Assembly: GCA_944332315.1 (NCBI GenBank) | Contig: CALVJT010000044.1 | Coordinates: 1-38,366 of the forward strand | Reading direction: 5' to 3' | DNA from: an uncultured Clostridia bacterium | GTDB taxonomy: Bacteria; Bacillota; Clostridia; Christensenellales; UBA1242 | DNA length: 38,366 nucleotides | In this document: in pieces, positions 7,808 through 15,553 of the stretch | How the letters are laid out: every line of letters begins with the position of its first letter | Numbering within the stretch: position 1 is the first letter of the stretch | Program-made: the position numbers and the translations under genes | Notes under the pieces: generated by a model | The model's input: the letters and a program-made list of their open reading frames with translations, nothing else | What the model was told of the DNA's origin: nothing | Databases searched by the model: none

Positions 7808-10300
7808 TTATGATTTATCTAGGCTTTCGCCATCTTTATCTTTAGGTTTCAAATACTTATTTTCTCTAAAATTCCTACGCGTACTTAATGGTTCACTTTC
7901 TTTTTTTTTATTTTGGAATCTCTTGCTATCACCTTCATAATTCTCAAAATACCTATTTTGTTGTCTTTTACCTTTCCCTCTATCTTTATGTCCTTTATCT
8001 CGATGCGGGCGAGAATTGCTGCGCCTAGCGGATGTATCCTCTTTGCCTATTCGTCTTAAAAAATCTTGTTTAGATTCATCTCGACTGCGCCTTTCAACAA
8101 AATAGGATTCTCCATTTTGTTCATATACTTTTTTCCTTATAATAGGTTCGCGCTCCATATTAACTGTAGGATAATCTTTAACAAAATCGCGCACTAAGCC
8201 AAAGTTAATTTGTCTTGCTGTTTCATTGACACTCAAAACTTTTACTTTTAGAGTATCCCCCATTCTAAAAGACAAATGCTCACCATCCAATCTGTGTAAA
8301 TCCTCATCTAGCACATAATTATCAAAAGGTAAATCTGCTACAGAAATAGCGCCCTCAACAGTGTTAGGCAACTCCACAAAAATTCTATCTGCTGTTACGC
8401 CATTAACTTTACCTTCAAATTCCTCGCCAAGGAATTTTGCCATATATTTACACATATAGTAGTCATTTACAGTGCGTTCCGCTTCATCGGCATTGCGCTC
8501 TTTTTCGCTCGAATTGCGTGCAAGTTCTACAGTATAGCGCTCCCAGTAGTTTTTTCGTTCTGCATTTAGTTTTCCATCGAGATACTCTTTTATTATTGTA
8601 TGAATAATAAGGTCTGGTAATCTACGAATAGGTGAAGTAAAATGACAATAATGTTTATTAGCAAGAGCAAAATGTCCTAAATCTTCCACATCATAGTACG
8701 CTTTTTTGGTGCTACGCAGTGCAACTTTACGCACAACCTCGCCGTAATCTTTATCCTCTATTTCTTTCAAAAGCCTTTGGAAATCAAGCGGTTTTATTTC
8801 AGCAAGGTCATCGCCTTCACATTTAATTGCTAAACCGTACTGTCCTAAAAATCTGTTAAAGGATGCTAGCCTTTCTGGGTCAGGAATGTTGTGAACTCTA
8901 TATATGCCGGGGATTTTCATTTTGCCCATAAATTCAGCAACAGCTTCGTTCGTGACAACCATAAAACTTTCGATTAATTGGTTAGATTTTTCGATAGGAT
9001 ACGCTTGAATATCCACAACTTCATTATTTTCATCTAAAATAATTTCGGTTTCAGGCAAATCAAAATTCAATTCGCCACGCTTATCCCTATTTTTAGATAA
9101 AATATCGGATAACTTTTCCATATTACGAGCAATTTCTATAAGATGCGGATATCTTAGTAGCATCTCTTTATCGCCGTCCAAAATTTTCTGGAAGTTTTTA
9201 TATGTCATCCTCTCCTTGGAGTTTATAACAGCCTTATTGATATCAAAATTGAGCACGCGCCCATTTTTATCAATATCCATAAATACCGATAGTGTCAATC
9301 TATCAACCTGTGGATTTAATGAACATATACCATTAGATAGCTCTGTAGGTAGCATTGGTATAACTAATCTTGGAAAATAATTGCTCGTTGCCCTTGCATA
9401 AGCTTCCTCTGCCAGCACAGAATTGGGGCTAACATACTCTGAAACATCTGCAATATGAACGCCCAAATGATAGGTACCATCATCATTTATAGTTAACGAA
9501 ATAGCATCATCAAAATCTTTCGCATCGTCTCCATCAATAGTAAAAATGAGTTGGTCACGCAAATCTAATCTACCCTCAATTTGCTCTGGCAAAACTTGTT
9601 GTGGTATTTTTTTAGCATACTCAACTTGCTTTTCGGGATAATTTTCGTTTAGGTCGTAGGAACGAAGTAGCCCTCTAACCTGCACAGATGCATCATAGCT
9701 ATCACCTAAAATTTCTACCACTTCTCCATGAGGCAATTTATCCTCGTAGCTTTGTATTTTAACAACAACTTTATCGTTTGGCAAAGCATCTAGCGTAAAG
9801 TTGGGTTCAATTTCTATCATAGGATACCTATCAGCATCATCTGGCACCAAATACAGTTTTTTGCCATGCTTTTCCACTGTGCCCACTATATTTTTTGTAG
9901 TGTGACCTGTTACAGCGCGAATGATGCCACAAGTTTTTCCTTCGTTAAATTTATCGTCAACAATTTCGACAAGCACCCTATCGCCATACAAAGCTTTGCC
10001 CATAAACACAGATGGCACAAAAATATCCTCTGCCTGCCCCTCTACTGAAACAAAACCATAGCCTTTAGGATTTTTTGTTAATATTCCTTGTACAAGCCCT
10101 AGCTCTTGAGGCGTTTTTAGGCTTTTAGAGTTTAAGTCGAACACCAAATCTCCATTATCAATCAATAATTTTACTTGATATTCTGCTGCCTCCTCATCTA
10201 AACCCATTGTATTTGCTACAGCTTGCGAAAGCGTTTTTACTGTGCAAATGCCGTTAGATTTTTGACTATTGTAAATATCAATAATTTTTTGTTTATCCAT
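7808..10300 (-). CDS. rnr: Ribonuclease R
   Basis: An 830-residue 3'-5' exoribonuclease of the RNB family that degrades structured RNA and helps clear mRNA released by trans-translation. In order: a helix-turn-helix-like N terminus (1-65), cold-shock OB domains (about 66-200), the RNB catalytic domain starting at GRLDLRDQ with the acidic metal cluster DGDDAKDFDDA 256-266, an S1 domain (about 640-720), and a long Lys/Arg/Asp-rich tail (about 735-830). The basic tail is typical of RNase R and longer than in RNase II. ATG at 10300 has AAGGAA upstream and its own promoter. The neighbours secG, smpB and tmRNA are the classic partners. Confidence 0.97.
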   Translation of the reverse strand: MDKQKIIDIYNSQKSNGICTVKTLSQAVANTMGLDEEAAEYQVKLLIDNGDLVFDLNSKSLKTPQELGLVQGILTKNPKGYGFVSVEGQAEDIFVPSVFMGKALYGDRVLVEIVDDKFNEGKTCGIIRAVTGHTTKNIVGTVEKHGKKLYLVPDDADRYPMIEIEPNFTLDALPNDKVVVKIQSYEDKLPHGEVVEILGDSYDASVQVRGLLRSYDLNENYPEKQVEYAKKIPQQVLPEQIEGRLDLRDQLIFTIDGDDAKDFDDAISLTINDDGTYHLGVHIADVSEYVSPNSVLAEEAYARATSNYFPRLVIPMLPTELSNGICSLNPQVDRLTLSVFMDIDKNGRVLNFDINKAVINSKERMTYKNFQKILDGDKEMLLRYPHLIEIARNMEKLSDILSKNRDKRGELNFDLPETEIILDENNEVVDIQAYPIEKSNQLIESFMVVTNEAVAEFMGKMKIPGIYRVHNIPDPERLASFNRFLGQYGLAIKCEGDDLAEIKPLDFQRLLKEIEDKDYGEVVRKVALRSTKKAYYDVEDLGHFALANKHYCHFTSPIRRLPDLIIHTIIKEYLDGKLNAERKNYWERYTVELARNSSEKERNADEAERTVNDYYMCKYMAKFLGEEFEGKVNGVTADRIFVELPNTVEGAISVADLPFDNYVLDEDLHRLDGEHLSFRMGDTLKVKVLSVNETARQINFGLVRDFVKDYPTVNMEREPIIRKKVYEQNGESYFVERRSRDESKQDFLRRIGKEDTSARRSNSRPHRDKGHKDRGKGKRQQNRYFENYEGDSKRFQNKKKESEPLSTRRNFRENKYLKPKDKDGESLDKS

Positions 10301-10317
10301 AATAATTCCTTTTTTAT

Positions 10318-10346
10318 ATTGTACTAAATATTTTGCTAAAAAGCAA
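10318..10346 (-). promoter_or_regulatory. Sigma-A promoter of rnr-smpB-ssrA
   Basis: TTGCTT (10341-10346) and TACAAT (10318-10323) on the minus strand with a 17-bp spacer, just before the rnr ribosome site. Confidence 0.8.
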
Positions 10347-10416
10347 TAAAAATAAAGAATATTTTATTTGCGTTGGATGATATACCAATGCTCATTATTC
10401 GAATTAGAAAAATCAT

Positions 10417-10466
10417 TTGCAAACAATACAATTAAAGTTGCCCTCAACACAAACAGATGTTTGCAA
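10417..10466. repeat. Inverted repeat between secG terminator and rnr promoter
   Basis: TTGCAAACA (10417-10425) and TGTTTGCAA (10458-10466) are perfect 9-bp arms separated by 32 bp. They lie about 70 bp upstream of the rnr -35 box. They could be a protein-binding pair or a weak hairpin; no T-tract follows. Confidence 0.5.
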
Positions 10467-10502
10467 TAATTTTGATTTTTAGTTATTTGCTATAAAACCG
10501 AA

Positions 10503-10530
10503 TAAAAAAGCACCCCCTCGAGGTGCTTAT
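10503..10530 (-). terminator. Rho-independent terminator of secG
   Basis: A 7-bp stem (AAGCACC 10508-10514 with GGTGCTT 10522-10528) and a following T-run on the minus strand, about 10 bp past the secG stop. Confidence 0.88.
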
Positions 10531-10538
10531 TAATACTA

Positions 10539-10853
10539 TCAACCGTGATAGATAGCAAATGATATAAAGTACAACACTGTTAGTACAAATATTATACCAG
10601 CAAGTATATATGTCCATTTTTTTAATCTACCTTCACGCGAGTTGCCTTTGTTCAAAGAATAAAAACTATTTTCCGCCCCACCAAGAGAGCCCAAACCGTT
10701 TGAATTAGATTCCTGACAAAAGACCAACACTATCAATGCTATTGCACACAGTGCAATTATTGCTACTAGCACTATTTGTATGATAGGAAACGATGTTGTC
10801 ACCCAATTAGGTAATGGCCCATCTGCCAACATTTGAAATAAACTTAAATTCAT
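10539..10853 (-). CDS. secG: Preprotein translocase subunit SecG
   Basis: A 104-residue inner-membrane subunit of the SecYEG channel. There are two membrane helices (about 22-46 and 83-102) joined by a loop with the family signature QESNSNGLGSLGGA, followed by a Lys/Arg patch. The length is slightly above the usual 75-80 of Gram-positive SecG because of a longer N terminus. ATG at 10853 has AGGAGC upstream. It has its own promoter and terminator, so although it sits next to rnr as in Bacillus it is probably transcribed separately. Confidence 0.93.
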   Translation of the reverse strand: MNLSLFQMLADGPLPNWVTTSFPIIQIVLVAIIALCAIALIVLVFCQESNSNGLGSLGGAENSFYSLNKGNSREGRLKKWTYILAGIIFVLTVLYFISFAIYHG

Positions 10854-10890
10854 ATTTTGCTCCTAAAACAATCTATAACTTAATGTTTGT

Positions 10891-10919
10891 ATTATAGCAC
10901 AAGATTGACAAAAATACAA
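10891..10919 (-). promoter_or_regulatory. Sigma-A promoter of secG
   Basis: TTGTAT (10914-10919), 17 bp, TATAAT (10891-10896) on the minus strand, with a TGn extended -10 element. Confidence 0.8.
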
Positions 10920-10945
10920 CTATTTTTATAAAGATTTTTAGATTT

Positions 10946-13237
10946 TTAACCTTTTCTTTCCAAAATTCTAATAACAAATACAGTCATATCGTCATTAGGC
11001 GCTTCGTTATTAAGGTGGACTGCCTCGTTCAAAATATTTTCGGCTAAAGTTTGAGGATTGATGATTTCTAGATTATTGATGTGATTTTTTAGGAGTTCCT
11101 CATCGTTAAAAGCATCCAATACTCCATCGGTCATTAAAATAATATTATCCCCATGTGACAAAACATACTTTGACACACTAGGTTTAAGTTCATCTAGTAT
11201 ACCCAATGGCAATGCTCCAGCATCAATAATCTCTGTACTTTCCTTGTGTTTTATAAAACCTAAAGGCGCACCTATTTTTATGATATCACAACCACCATTT
11301 TTAAGGTCCAATACCCCCAAATCAATTGCAGTAAAGATATCGTTGGATGCCATAGTTAGTAGGTTGTTGGCACAATCTATTACAGTTTCCGAATTAAAGC
11401 CCGCCTTATAAAGATTTTCTATAATGCCTATACTAATTGTACTTGCCCTCTTTGCATTGTCGCCACTGCCCATACCATCGCAAAGCGCAAACAAAAATTT
11501 ATCGTTATCGATTTTTAGAAAAGAATGTGTATCTCCACTAGCAGAACTATTGTATTTAGTGCGAGAAGCCACACCATAAATCACATCAAACTTCGGTGCT
11601 ACACCAAATATTACACTGCTATAATTAGGAAAATCACTGGTAGTTGCCGAAATTAAATACATATTCATATCCAGCACACTAGATACTATTTTATTAAGCT
11701 TGCTTTTATATAAATTATCATTTTTTACTAGTAAAGCAACAGTTGTATTGTATTCTTTTTGATATATTAAAACTTCCTTACATTGTATGCCCTCGCAGGT
11801 CAATTCATCCATAAGCTCGCGTTCATAGTTTGAATCGACCTTTATTTTGACATTGATTTCATCGGCAAGTTCCTCTAAAACTCCACTTACTCCACCAAAA
11901 CTTCTTGCAACTATGTTGCGACTGGTATCAGCGCGATTAACGCTATTCTCATACTTTTTGTACTCTAAAATTAACTCATTAAGATATGGTATTAGCGCGT
12001 TTAGCTTAATACAATTTTTCGAAAATCTTTCCTCAACATCCATCAATGTTAGTTTGCCCTTTTTTAGCCCCATAAAAACAAGGTTTTTTATGTTTTGCAT
12101 AGTTTCGCGATTATTTAGTCTTAAACACCTATTTTGCTCCTTACAATTTTGACAATTTTTTTGCACAATTTCTTGAGAAATTGTATCAACCAATTCCTCC
12201 TCGCTCAAATTGCCCTTAGACATCGCCCTAAACTGATTTTGTAGTTCACTAAAAATTTCAGCTACTTCCAGTAAACGCCTATTTAACTTTTTAGTGGATA
12301 CATTCATTATATTTTCGACTAAATTCGATTTATCGTTAGAGGATATATAACTTATAATATCATTCAATTGCCGTTTAGGTATTAGCATAAAAATACCACA
12401 TCCAATTAAAACAGCAATTAAAGATTGATAGTGATAAACCGGCAACACTTGCAAATATAGCCCTACAAACAAATCAATAAACAATAAGCCAAGTATTAAA
12501 AATATAGGATTTTTATCGGCAAATATCCAAATTATAATAGCATAACTTGCAAAAACAAACAACAAACCTGTGTAAAACGCATTTAGGCTAGCACCCAAAC
12601 CCATTACTATTGCACTTAATAGCATTGTGCTTTTTGATACTTTTCGTAAAAAAAGCAACAATAATAAAGCAAAAATTGATAGTAAGTTTATGTAAAAAAA
12701 TTCAAATGTAGATAATCCTAAAGAAAATATTGCAAGAAAAACAAATGCACAAACATTTTCATCTAATATAAAATTTTTTAGCTTTTTCCTTATAACTGCC
12801 TGAAAAAATATTAGTGTAGCAAGCAAAAAAATAATTCCCACCGCTAAATATGCTAAACAATAAAATAGCCCATCTAAACTATCTATATTAAAATACATAA
12901 ACGCTATTTGGCTTAAAAAACTATAAACTAAAATTAGCCATATGTTAAGAGGCTTTTTTAATTTATAATGTAAAAAATAGCAAAATAAAAATATCAGTAT
13001 AGTACTAGCACTGCAAATTATATTTACTTCGTTAAAGCCCATTACTAAACAAGATAAAAAGTATGTTATTGCCACACAGTATATATTTTGATTGCACCAA
13101 ACAAGCGCAAAAAACATTGCAAAACCAAAAGGTTGCAAATTGTTGTTTAGCGAGGCAGAGTTTAGCACTACCATCATAAAAAAGAACGCAAGGTATTTTA
13201 CTACAAACTTTATAATTTCCTTTTTCTTTGCTTCCAT
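10946..13237 (-). CDS. spoIIE: Stage II sporulation protein E, SpoIIE phosphatase
   Basis: A 763-residue protein. The N-terminal half has about ten membrane helices (residues 10-300), a central regulatory region follows with a Cys cluster (CQNCKEQNRC), and the C terminus (about 555-763) is a PP2C-type phosphatase with ALCDGMGSG, LPLGI, LMTDGV and the final DDMTV metal motif. In Bacillus SpoIIE localises to the polar septum and dephosphorylates SpoIIAA, which releases SigF in the forespore. Its presence marks the organism as an endospore former. ATG at 13237 is chosen; an in-frame TTG lies two codons upstream. No Shine-Dalgarno is visible, and TATAAT sits six bases before the ATG. No terminator is seen downstream. 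Confidence 0.95.
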   Translation of the reverse strand: MEAKKKEIIKFVVKYLAFFFMMVVLNSASLNNNLQPFGFAMFFALVWCNQNIYCVAITYFLSCLVMGFNEVNIICSASTILIFLFCYFLHYKLKKPLNIWLILVYSFLSQIAFMYFNIDSLDGLFYCLAYLAVGIIFLLATLIFFQAVIRKKLKNFILDENVCAFVFLAIFSLGLSTFEFFYINLLSIFALLLLLFLRKVSKSTMLLSAIVMGLGASLNAFYTGLLFVFASYAIIIWIFADKNPIFLILGLLFIDLFVGLYLQVLPVYHYQSLIAVLIGCGIFMLIPKRQLNDIISYISSNDKSNLVENIMNVSTKKLNRRLLEVAEIFSELQNQFRAMSKGNLSEEELVDTISQEIVQKNCQNCKEQNRCLRLNNRETMQNIKNLVFMGLKKGKLTLMDVEERFSKNCIKLNALIPYLNELILEYKKYENSVNRADTSRNIVARSFGGVSGVLEELADEINVKIKVDSNYERELMDELTCEGIQCKEVLIYQKEYNTTVALLVKNDNLYKSKLNKIVSSVLDMNMYLISATTSDFPNYSSVIFGVAPKFDVIYGVASRTKYNSSASGDTHSFLKIDNDKFLFALCDGMGSGDNAKRASTISIGIIENLYKAGFNSETVIDCANNLLTMASNDIFTAIDLGVLDLKNGGCDIIKIGAPLGFIKHKESTEIIDAGALPLGILDELKPSVSKYVLSHGDNIILMTDGVLDAFNDEELLKNHINNLEIINPQTLAENILNEAVHLNNEAPNDDMTVFVIRILERKG

Positions 13238-13243
13238 AAGCAA

Positions 13244-13249
13244 ATTATA
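13244..13249 (-). promoter_or_regulatory. Possible -10 box directly before spoIIE
   Basis: A perfect TATAAT lies six bases before the spoIIE ATG on the minus strand. No good -35 hexamer at 16-18 bp (or at the 21 bp used with Spo0A in Bacillus) and no clear Spo0A box are visible, so this may be chance in AT-rich DNA. Confidence 0.3.
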
Positions 13250-13493
13250 TCATTGAGAAATTGTTATAAAATAAAATGTTTTGTATTTTTTTGTAAATAT
13301 TTGTAAAATTATATTTATAGCTTTTATTTTAAGAAATTTTTAGAATACATAAAATAATGTATAAATATTTTTATTTAACTGAATATTCTTTAATTGCAAT
13401 ACGCCCCACAAAAATAAGTCGTATATTGCTTAAAATTTTAGTAAGCAACCAATATAATTATAAAAAAATAAATATTATATTGTTTTATAAAAT
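13250..13493. other. Very AT-rich stretch without a gene
   Basis: Runs of A and T dominate. A 71-codon plus-strand reading frame (13357-13572) has no ribosome site, biased composition and runs into repeat copy B, so it is not called. Nothing else is recognised. Confidence 0.5.
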
Positions 13494-13501
13494 AAAAAAT
13501 G

Positions 13502-13603
13502 TGTTCTACAATATTCGTGGGGGGGTATCAAAAATTAAGCGAAAAGAGCTTAGCAAAAGTTCGAATCTATAACTCACTATACCCCCATTAATAATAAAGA
13601 ACC
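13502..13603. repeat. Dispersed palindromic repeat, copy B, with 8-bp target duplication
   Basis: A 102-bp element with imperfect terminal inverted repeats: left TGTTCTACAATATTCGTGGG and, read from the other strand, right GGTTCTTTATTATTAATGGG. About 16 of 21 positions agree from GTTCT through the G-run. The inner arms GGGGGTAT and ATACCCCC pair well. The element is flanked by identical 8-bp direct repeats AAAAAATG (13494-13501 and 13604-13611). The right flank is part of the terminator of the RluA-type gene. There is no room for a transposase gene, so it would be a non-autonomous miniature element. Confidence 0.85.
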
Positions 13604-13627
13604 AAAAAATGTTGCAGAACAACATTT
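13604..13627 (-). terminator. Rho-independent terminator of the RluA/CBS operon
   Basis: An 8-bp stem (AAATGTTG 13607-13614 with CAACATTT 13620-13627) with a 5-nt loop is followed on the minus strand by a T-run that ends exactly at repeat copy B. It lies about 65 bp past the RluA-type stop codon. Confidence 0.88.
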
Positions 13628-13692
13628 CTTATCAATTATAAATTTATATATTCGTACTACTTATTGGATTTGCCTAAAGACATTTTACCGCT

Positions 13693-14409
13693 TCAATACT
13701 CAATAGGCGTTTGTTTTAGATTTAGAAACCTATTTATATCAAATAAATTAAAAGGATATAAATCATCTGGCGGATACACAATAAAATTCATTTTTTCTTG
13801 CTTAATGGGGTGTTCAAATTGTAGATTATAAGCCCAAAGTGCTAAATTGTGCTTTTTATCCCCTTTACCATATTTAGAATCACCAAACACAGGACATTTT
13901 ATTGCACTCATTTGCACACGAATTTGATGTCCCCTACCTGTTAATAGATGCACTGTAACTAAGCTTAAATTGTCTTTTGTATCCAAAACATTATAATCGA
14001 GTTCAGCACACTTTGCTCCTGTAGTTAAACTAGGTACTATTGCTACAATATTATCAACCTCATTCTTTTTTAAATAATGCACTAAATGCCCTTTGTTTGT
14101 TTTAGGCGTTCCATCCAAAACTGTAAGATATTTTTTTTCAAATCCACCATTCCTTATTTGCTCCGAAAGCCTAGAAGCTGCCTTACTAGTCTTAGCAAAC
14201 ACCATTACCCCGCCTGTAGGTCTATCTAATCTGTGTACTAACCCTAAATATACATTACCCGCTTTGTTATCTCTTTGTTTTATATATTCTTTAAGGATGG
14301 TTAGCATATCTTTATCCTTGCTAGCATCCTCTTGGCTAGGTATATTTTGTGGCTTAACAACCACCATAATGTGATTATCCTCATAAATAATCATTTCATC
14401 TACATTCAT
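13693..14409 (-). CDS. RluA-family RNA pseudouridine synthase
   Basis: A 238-residue enzyme that isomerises uridine to pseudouridine in RNA. The catalytic motif HRLDRPTGG (59-67, Asp62) and LLTGRGHQIRVQM are clear. There is no N-terminal S4 domain, unlike RluD at 24537-25445, so it belongs to the short RluA-type group, whose targets may be rRNA or tRNA. The ATG at 14409 is preceded by GAGGCG, which overlaps the stop of the upstream CBS-domain gene, so the two are coupled. Exact target position unknown. Confidence 0.93.
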   Translation of the reverse strand: MNVDEMIIYEDNHIMVVVKPQNIPSQEDASKDKDMLTILKEYIKQRDNKAGNVYLGLVHRLDRPTGGVMVFAKTSKAASRLSEQIRNGGFEKKYLTVLDGTPKTNKGHLVHYLKKNEVDNIVAIVPSLTTGAKCAELDYNVLDTKDNLSLVTVHLLTGRGHQIRVQMSAIKCPVFGDSKYGKGDKKHNLALWAYNLQFEHPIKQEKMNFIVYPPDDLYPFNLFDINRFLNLKQTPIEY

Positions 14410-14416
14410 AATCGCC

Positions 14417-15148
14417 TCAATATAAGTCTAAAATTTTATTCATATCTACTACATCGCCCACCGTAATAATACCAATAGGCCTTTCGGTTAAAACTCCATT
14501 AGGAGTAATTAAAACAACTAAAAGTTTTCGGTTCGAATTAAATAGCTCCATTACTTGCTCTATGGTAACCTTACTACTACAAATTACATAGTAGTTATCG
14601 TCAACTGCCTCCATAAGCACATCGCCAATTTTTGTTTCTTGCACAAATTCTTGCAAATTATCCCCAGCATCAAGTACCCTCCCCACTATTTCGGCAAGTT
14701 TGCCGGCGTTTGCTACCCCTATTAAAGCGTTGTTGCCATATATAGGTATATTTTTATAGCCATTTTGATACATCAGTTTATAAACTGTTGCAAGTGGAGT
14801 ATTGGATTCTAACGTTTTTACATCTCTAGAAGCAATAGAAGGTAATGCTTTAGGTGGTGTGCTCAACAAATTTGCTATTTTTTCAAATTCCTCTAATACG
14901 TCTTTGTGCGGTTCTGCTATAATTACATCCTCGTAGCTACTGTGCACAATCGCATTCCTTAACCTGCCATAATCGACAAGTTTATCCTCGTATTTTCTAA
15001 CAACATAGTTGAGTGACGCTGCACGCCTGATCATATCCGCGTAGCTCATACTCCTCTTAAAATTATATATAGAGCGCAAAGCATTGTCGATTGTGTTATA
15101 AGCCGTTATAAATCTCATTGCATTACTATTATCATCTTTATTAATCAT
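14417..15148 (-). CDS. HEPN-like domain fused to tandem CBS domains
   Basis: A 243-residue cytosolic protein. Residues 10-95 are helical and contain RNAIVH (64-69), which fits the Rx4H motif of HEPN-type domains, many of which are RNases. Residues about 100-243 form two CBS repeats, ending in PIGIITVGDVV; paired CBS domains usually bind adenine nucleotides and act as regulatory modules. The simplest reading is a nucleotide-sensing protein with a HEPN-like effector or dimerisation module; RNase activity is unproven. GAGGAAA before the ATG at 15148 fixes the start. It leads a coupled operon with the pseudouridine synthase. A cluster of inverted half-sites lies just upstream of its promoter. Confidence 0.85.
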   Translation of the reverse strand: MINKDDNSNAMRFITAYNTIDNALRSIYNFKRSMSYADMIRRAASLNYVVRKYEDKLVDYGRLRNAIVHSSYEDVIIAEPHKDVLEEFEKIANLLSTPPKALPSIASRDVKTLESNTPLATVYKLMYQNGYKNIPIYGNNALIGVANAGKLAEIVGRVLDAGDNLQEFVQETKIGDVLMEAVDDNYYVICSSKVTIEQVMELFNSNRKLLVVLITPNGVLTERPIGIITVGDVVDMNKILDLY

Positions 15149-15166
15149 AAATTTCCTCGTTTTTAT

Positions 15167-15195
15167 ATTTTACCATATAATTAGGTATTAATCAA
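15167..15195 (-). promoter_or_regulatory. Sigma-A promoter of the CBS/RluA operon
   Basis: TTGATT (15190-15195), 17 bp, TAAAAT (15167-15172) on the minus strand with a TGn extended -10 element. Confidence 0.8.
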
Positions 15196-15204
15196 TCTAA
15201 TTGA

Positions 15205-15229
15205 ATGGTTTAACCATAAATTATGGTTA
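15205..15229. promoter_or_regulatory. Operator-like overlapping palindromes
   Basis: Three alternating half-sites: ATGGTT-T-AACCAT (15205-15217) overlaps TAACCATAA-A-TTATGGTTA (15211-15229). Both palindromes are perfect around a single central base. They lie 10-34 bp upstream of the -35 box of the CBS gene, a usual place for an activator or repressor. Confidence 0.5.
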
Positions 15230-15419
15230 GGAAAATAAAAATTGCATTCTCATCCCCCATCCAACTCGTAAATATATTCATTTACGTCAATATTCATTGT
15301 AAAACTTTTTATGATAGTGCAAAACAGATTTATTTTCATTATGCTACAACGCTCTTATTTTGCTTTATTAATAAACAATTAATAAGTTTCAACACAACTA
15401 CCATAGTACATTAAAATAT
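15230..15419. other. Intergenic stretch without a gene
   Basis: No supported gene. A 63-codon plus-strand reading frame starting at 15223 has no ribosome site and no recognisable content. Confidence 0.4.
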
Positions 15420-15427
15420 ATATAAAA

Positions 15428-15504
15428 TGTTCTATAAAATTCGTGGAAATTAATATTTTAGCAGAAAGAGCATAGCAAAACTTACGATATACCTATTAAA
15501 AACC
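15428..15504. repeat. Dispersed palindromic repeat, copy C, with 8-bp target duplication
   Basis: A 77-bp shorter relative of copies A and B. The left end TGTTCTATAAAATTCGTGG matches copy B closely, the middle shares TTAGCAGAAAGAGCATAGC, and the right end is AAAACC. About 20 bp before the right end are missing relative to copy B. Identical 8-bp direct repeats ATATAAAA flank it (15420-15427 and 15505-15512). The right one is part of the T-tract (minus strand) of the terminator of the 86-residue gene. Confidence 0.8.
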
Positions 15505-15508
15505 ATAT

Positions 15509-15546
15509 AAAAAAACTGCAAAGATAATAGTTATTCTTTGCAGTTT
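15509..15546 (-). terminator. Rho-independent terminator of the 1232-residue/86-residue gene pair
   Basis: A 12-bp stem (AAACTGCAAAGA 15513-15524 with TCTTTGCAGTTT 15535-15546) with a 10-nt loop and a T-run on the minus strand; it begins 7 bp past the stop codon. Confidence 0.92.
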
Positions 15547-15553
15547 CTGTTAA

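Noticed and set aside
13357-13572. 71-codon plus-strand reading frame beside repeat copy B
   Set aside because: Strongly AT-driven composition, no ribosome site, and it runs into the repeat.
13529-13588. Resemblance of the element interior to a tRNA (GGGGGTATAG start and TTCGAA loop)
   Set aside because: Arms do not form a D-arm and anticodon arm in the right places and the similarity is not shared by copy C, so a tRNA origin cannot be supported.
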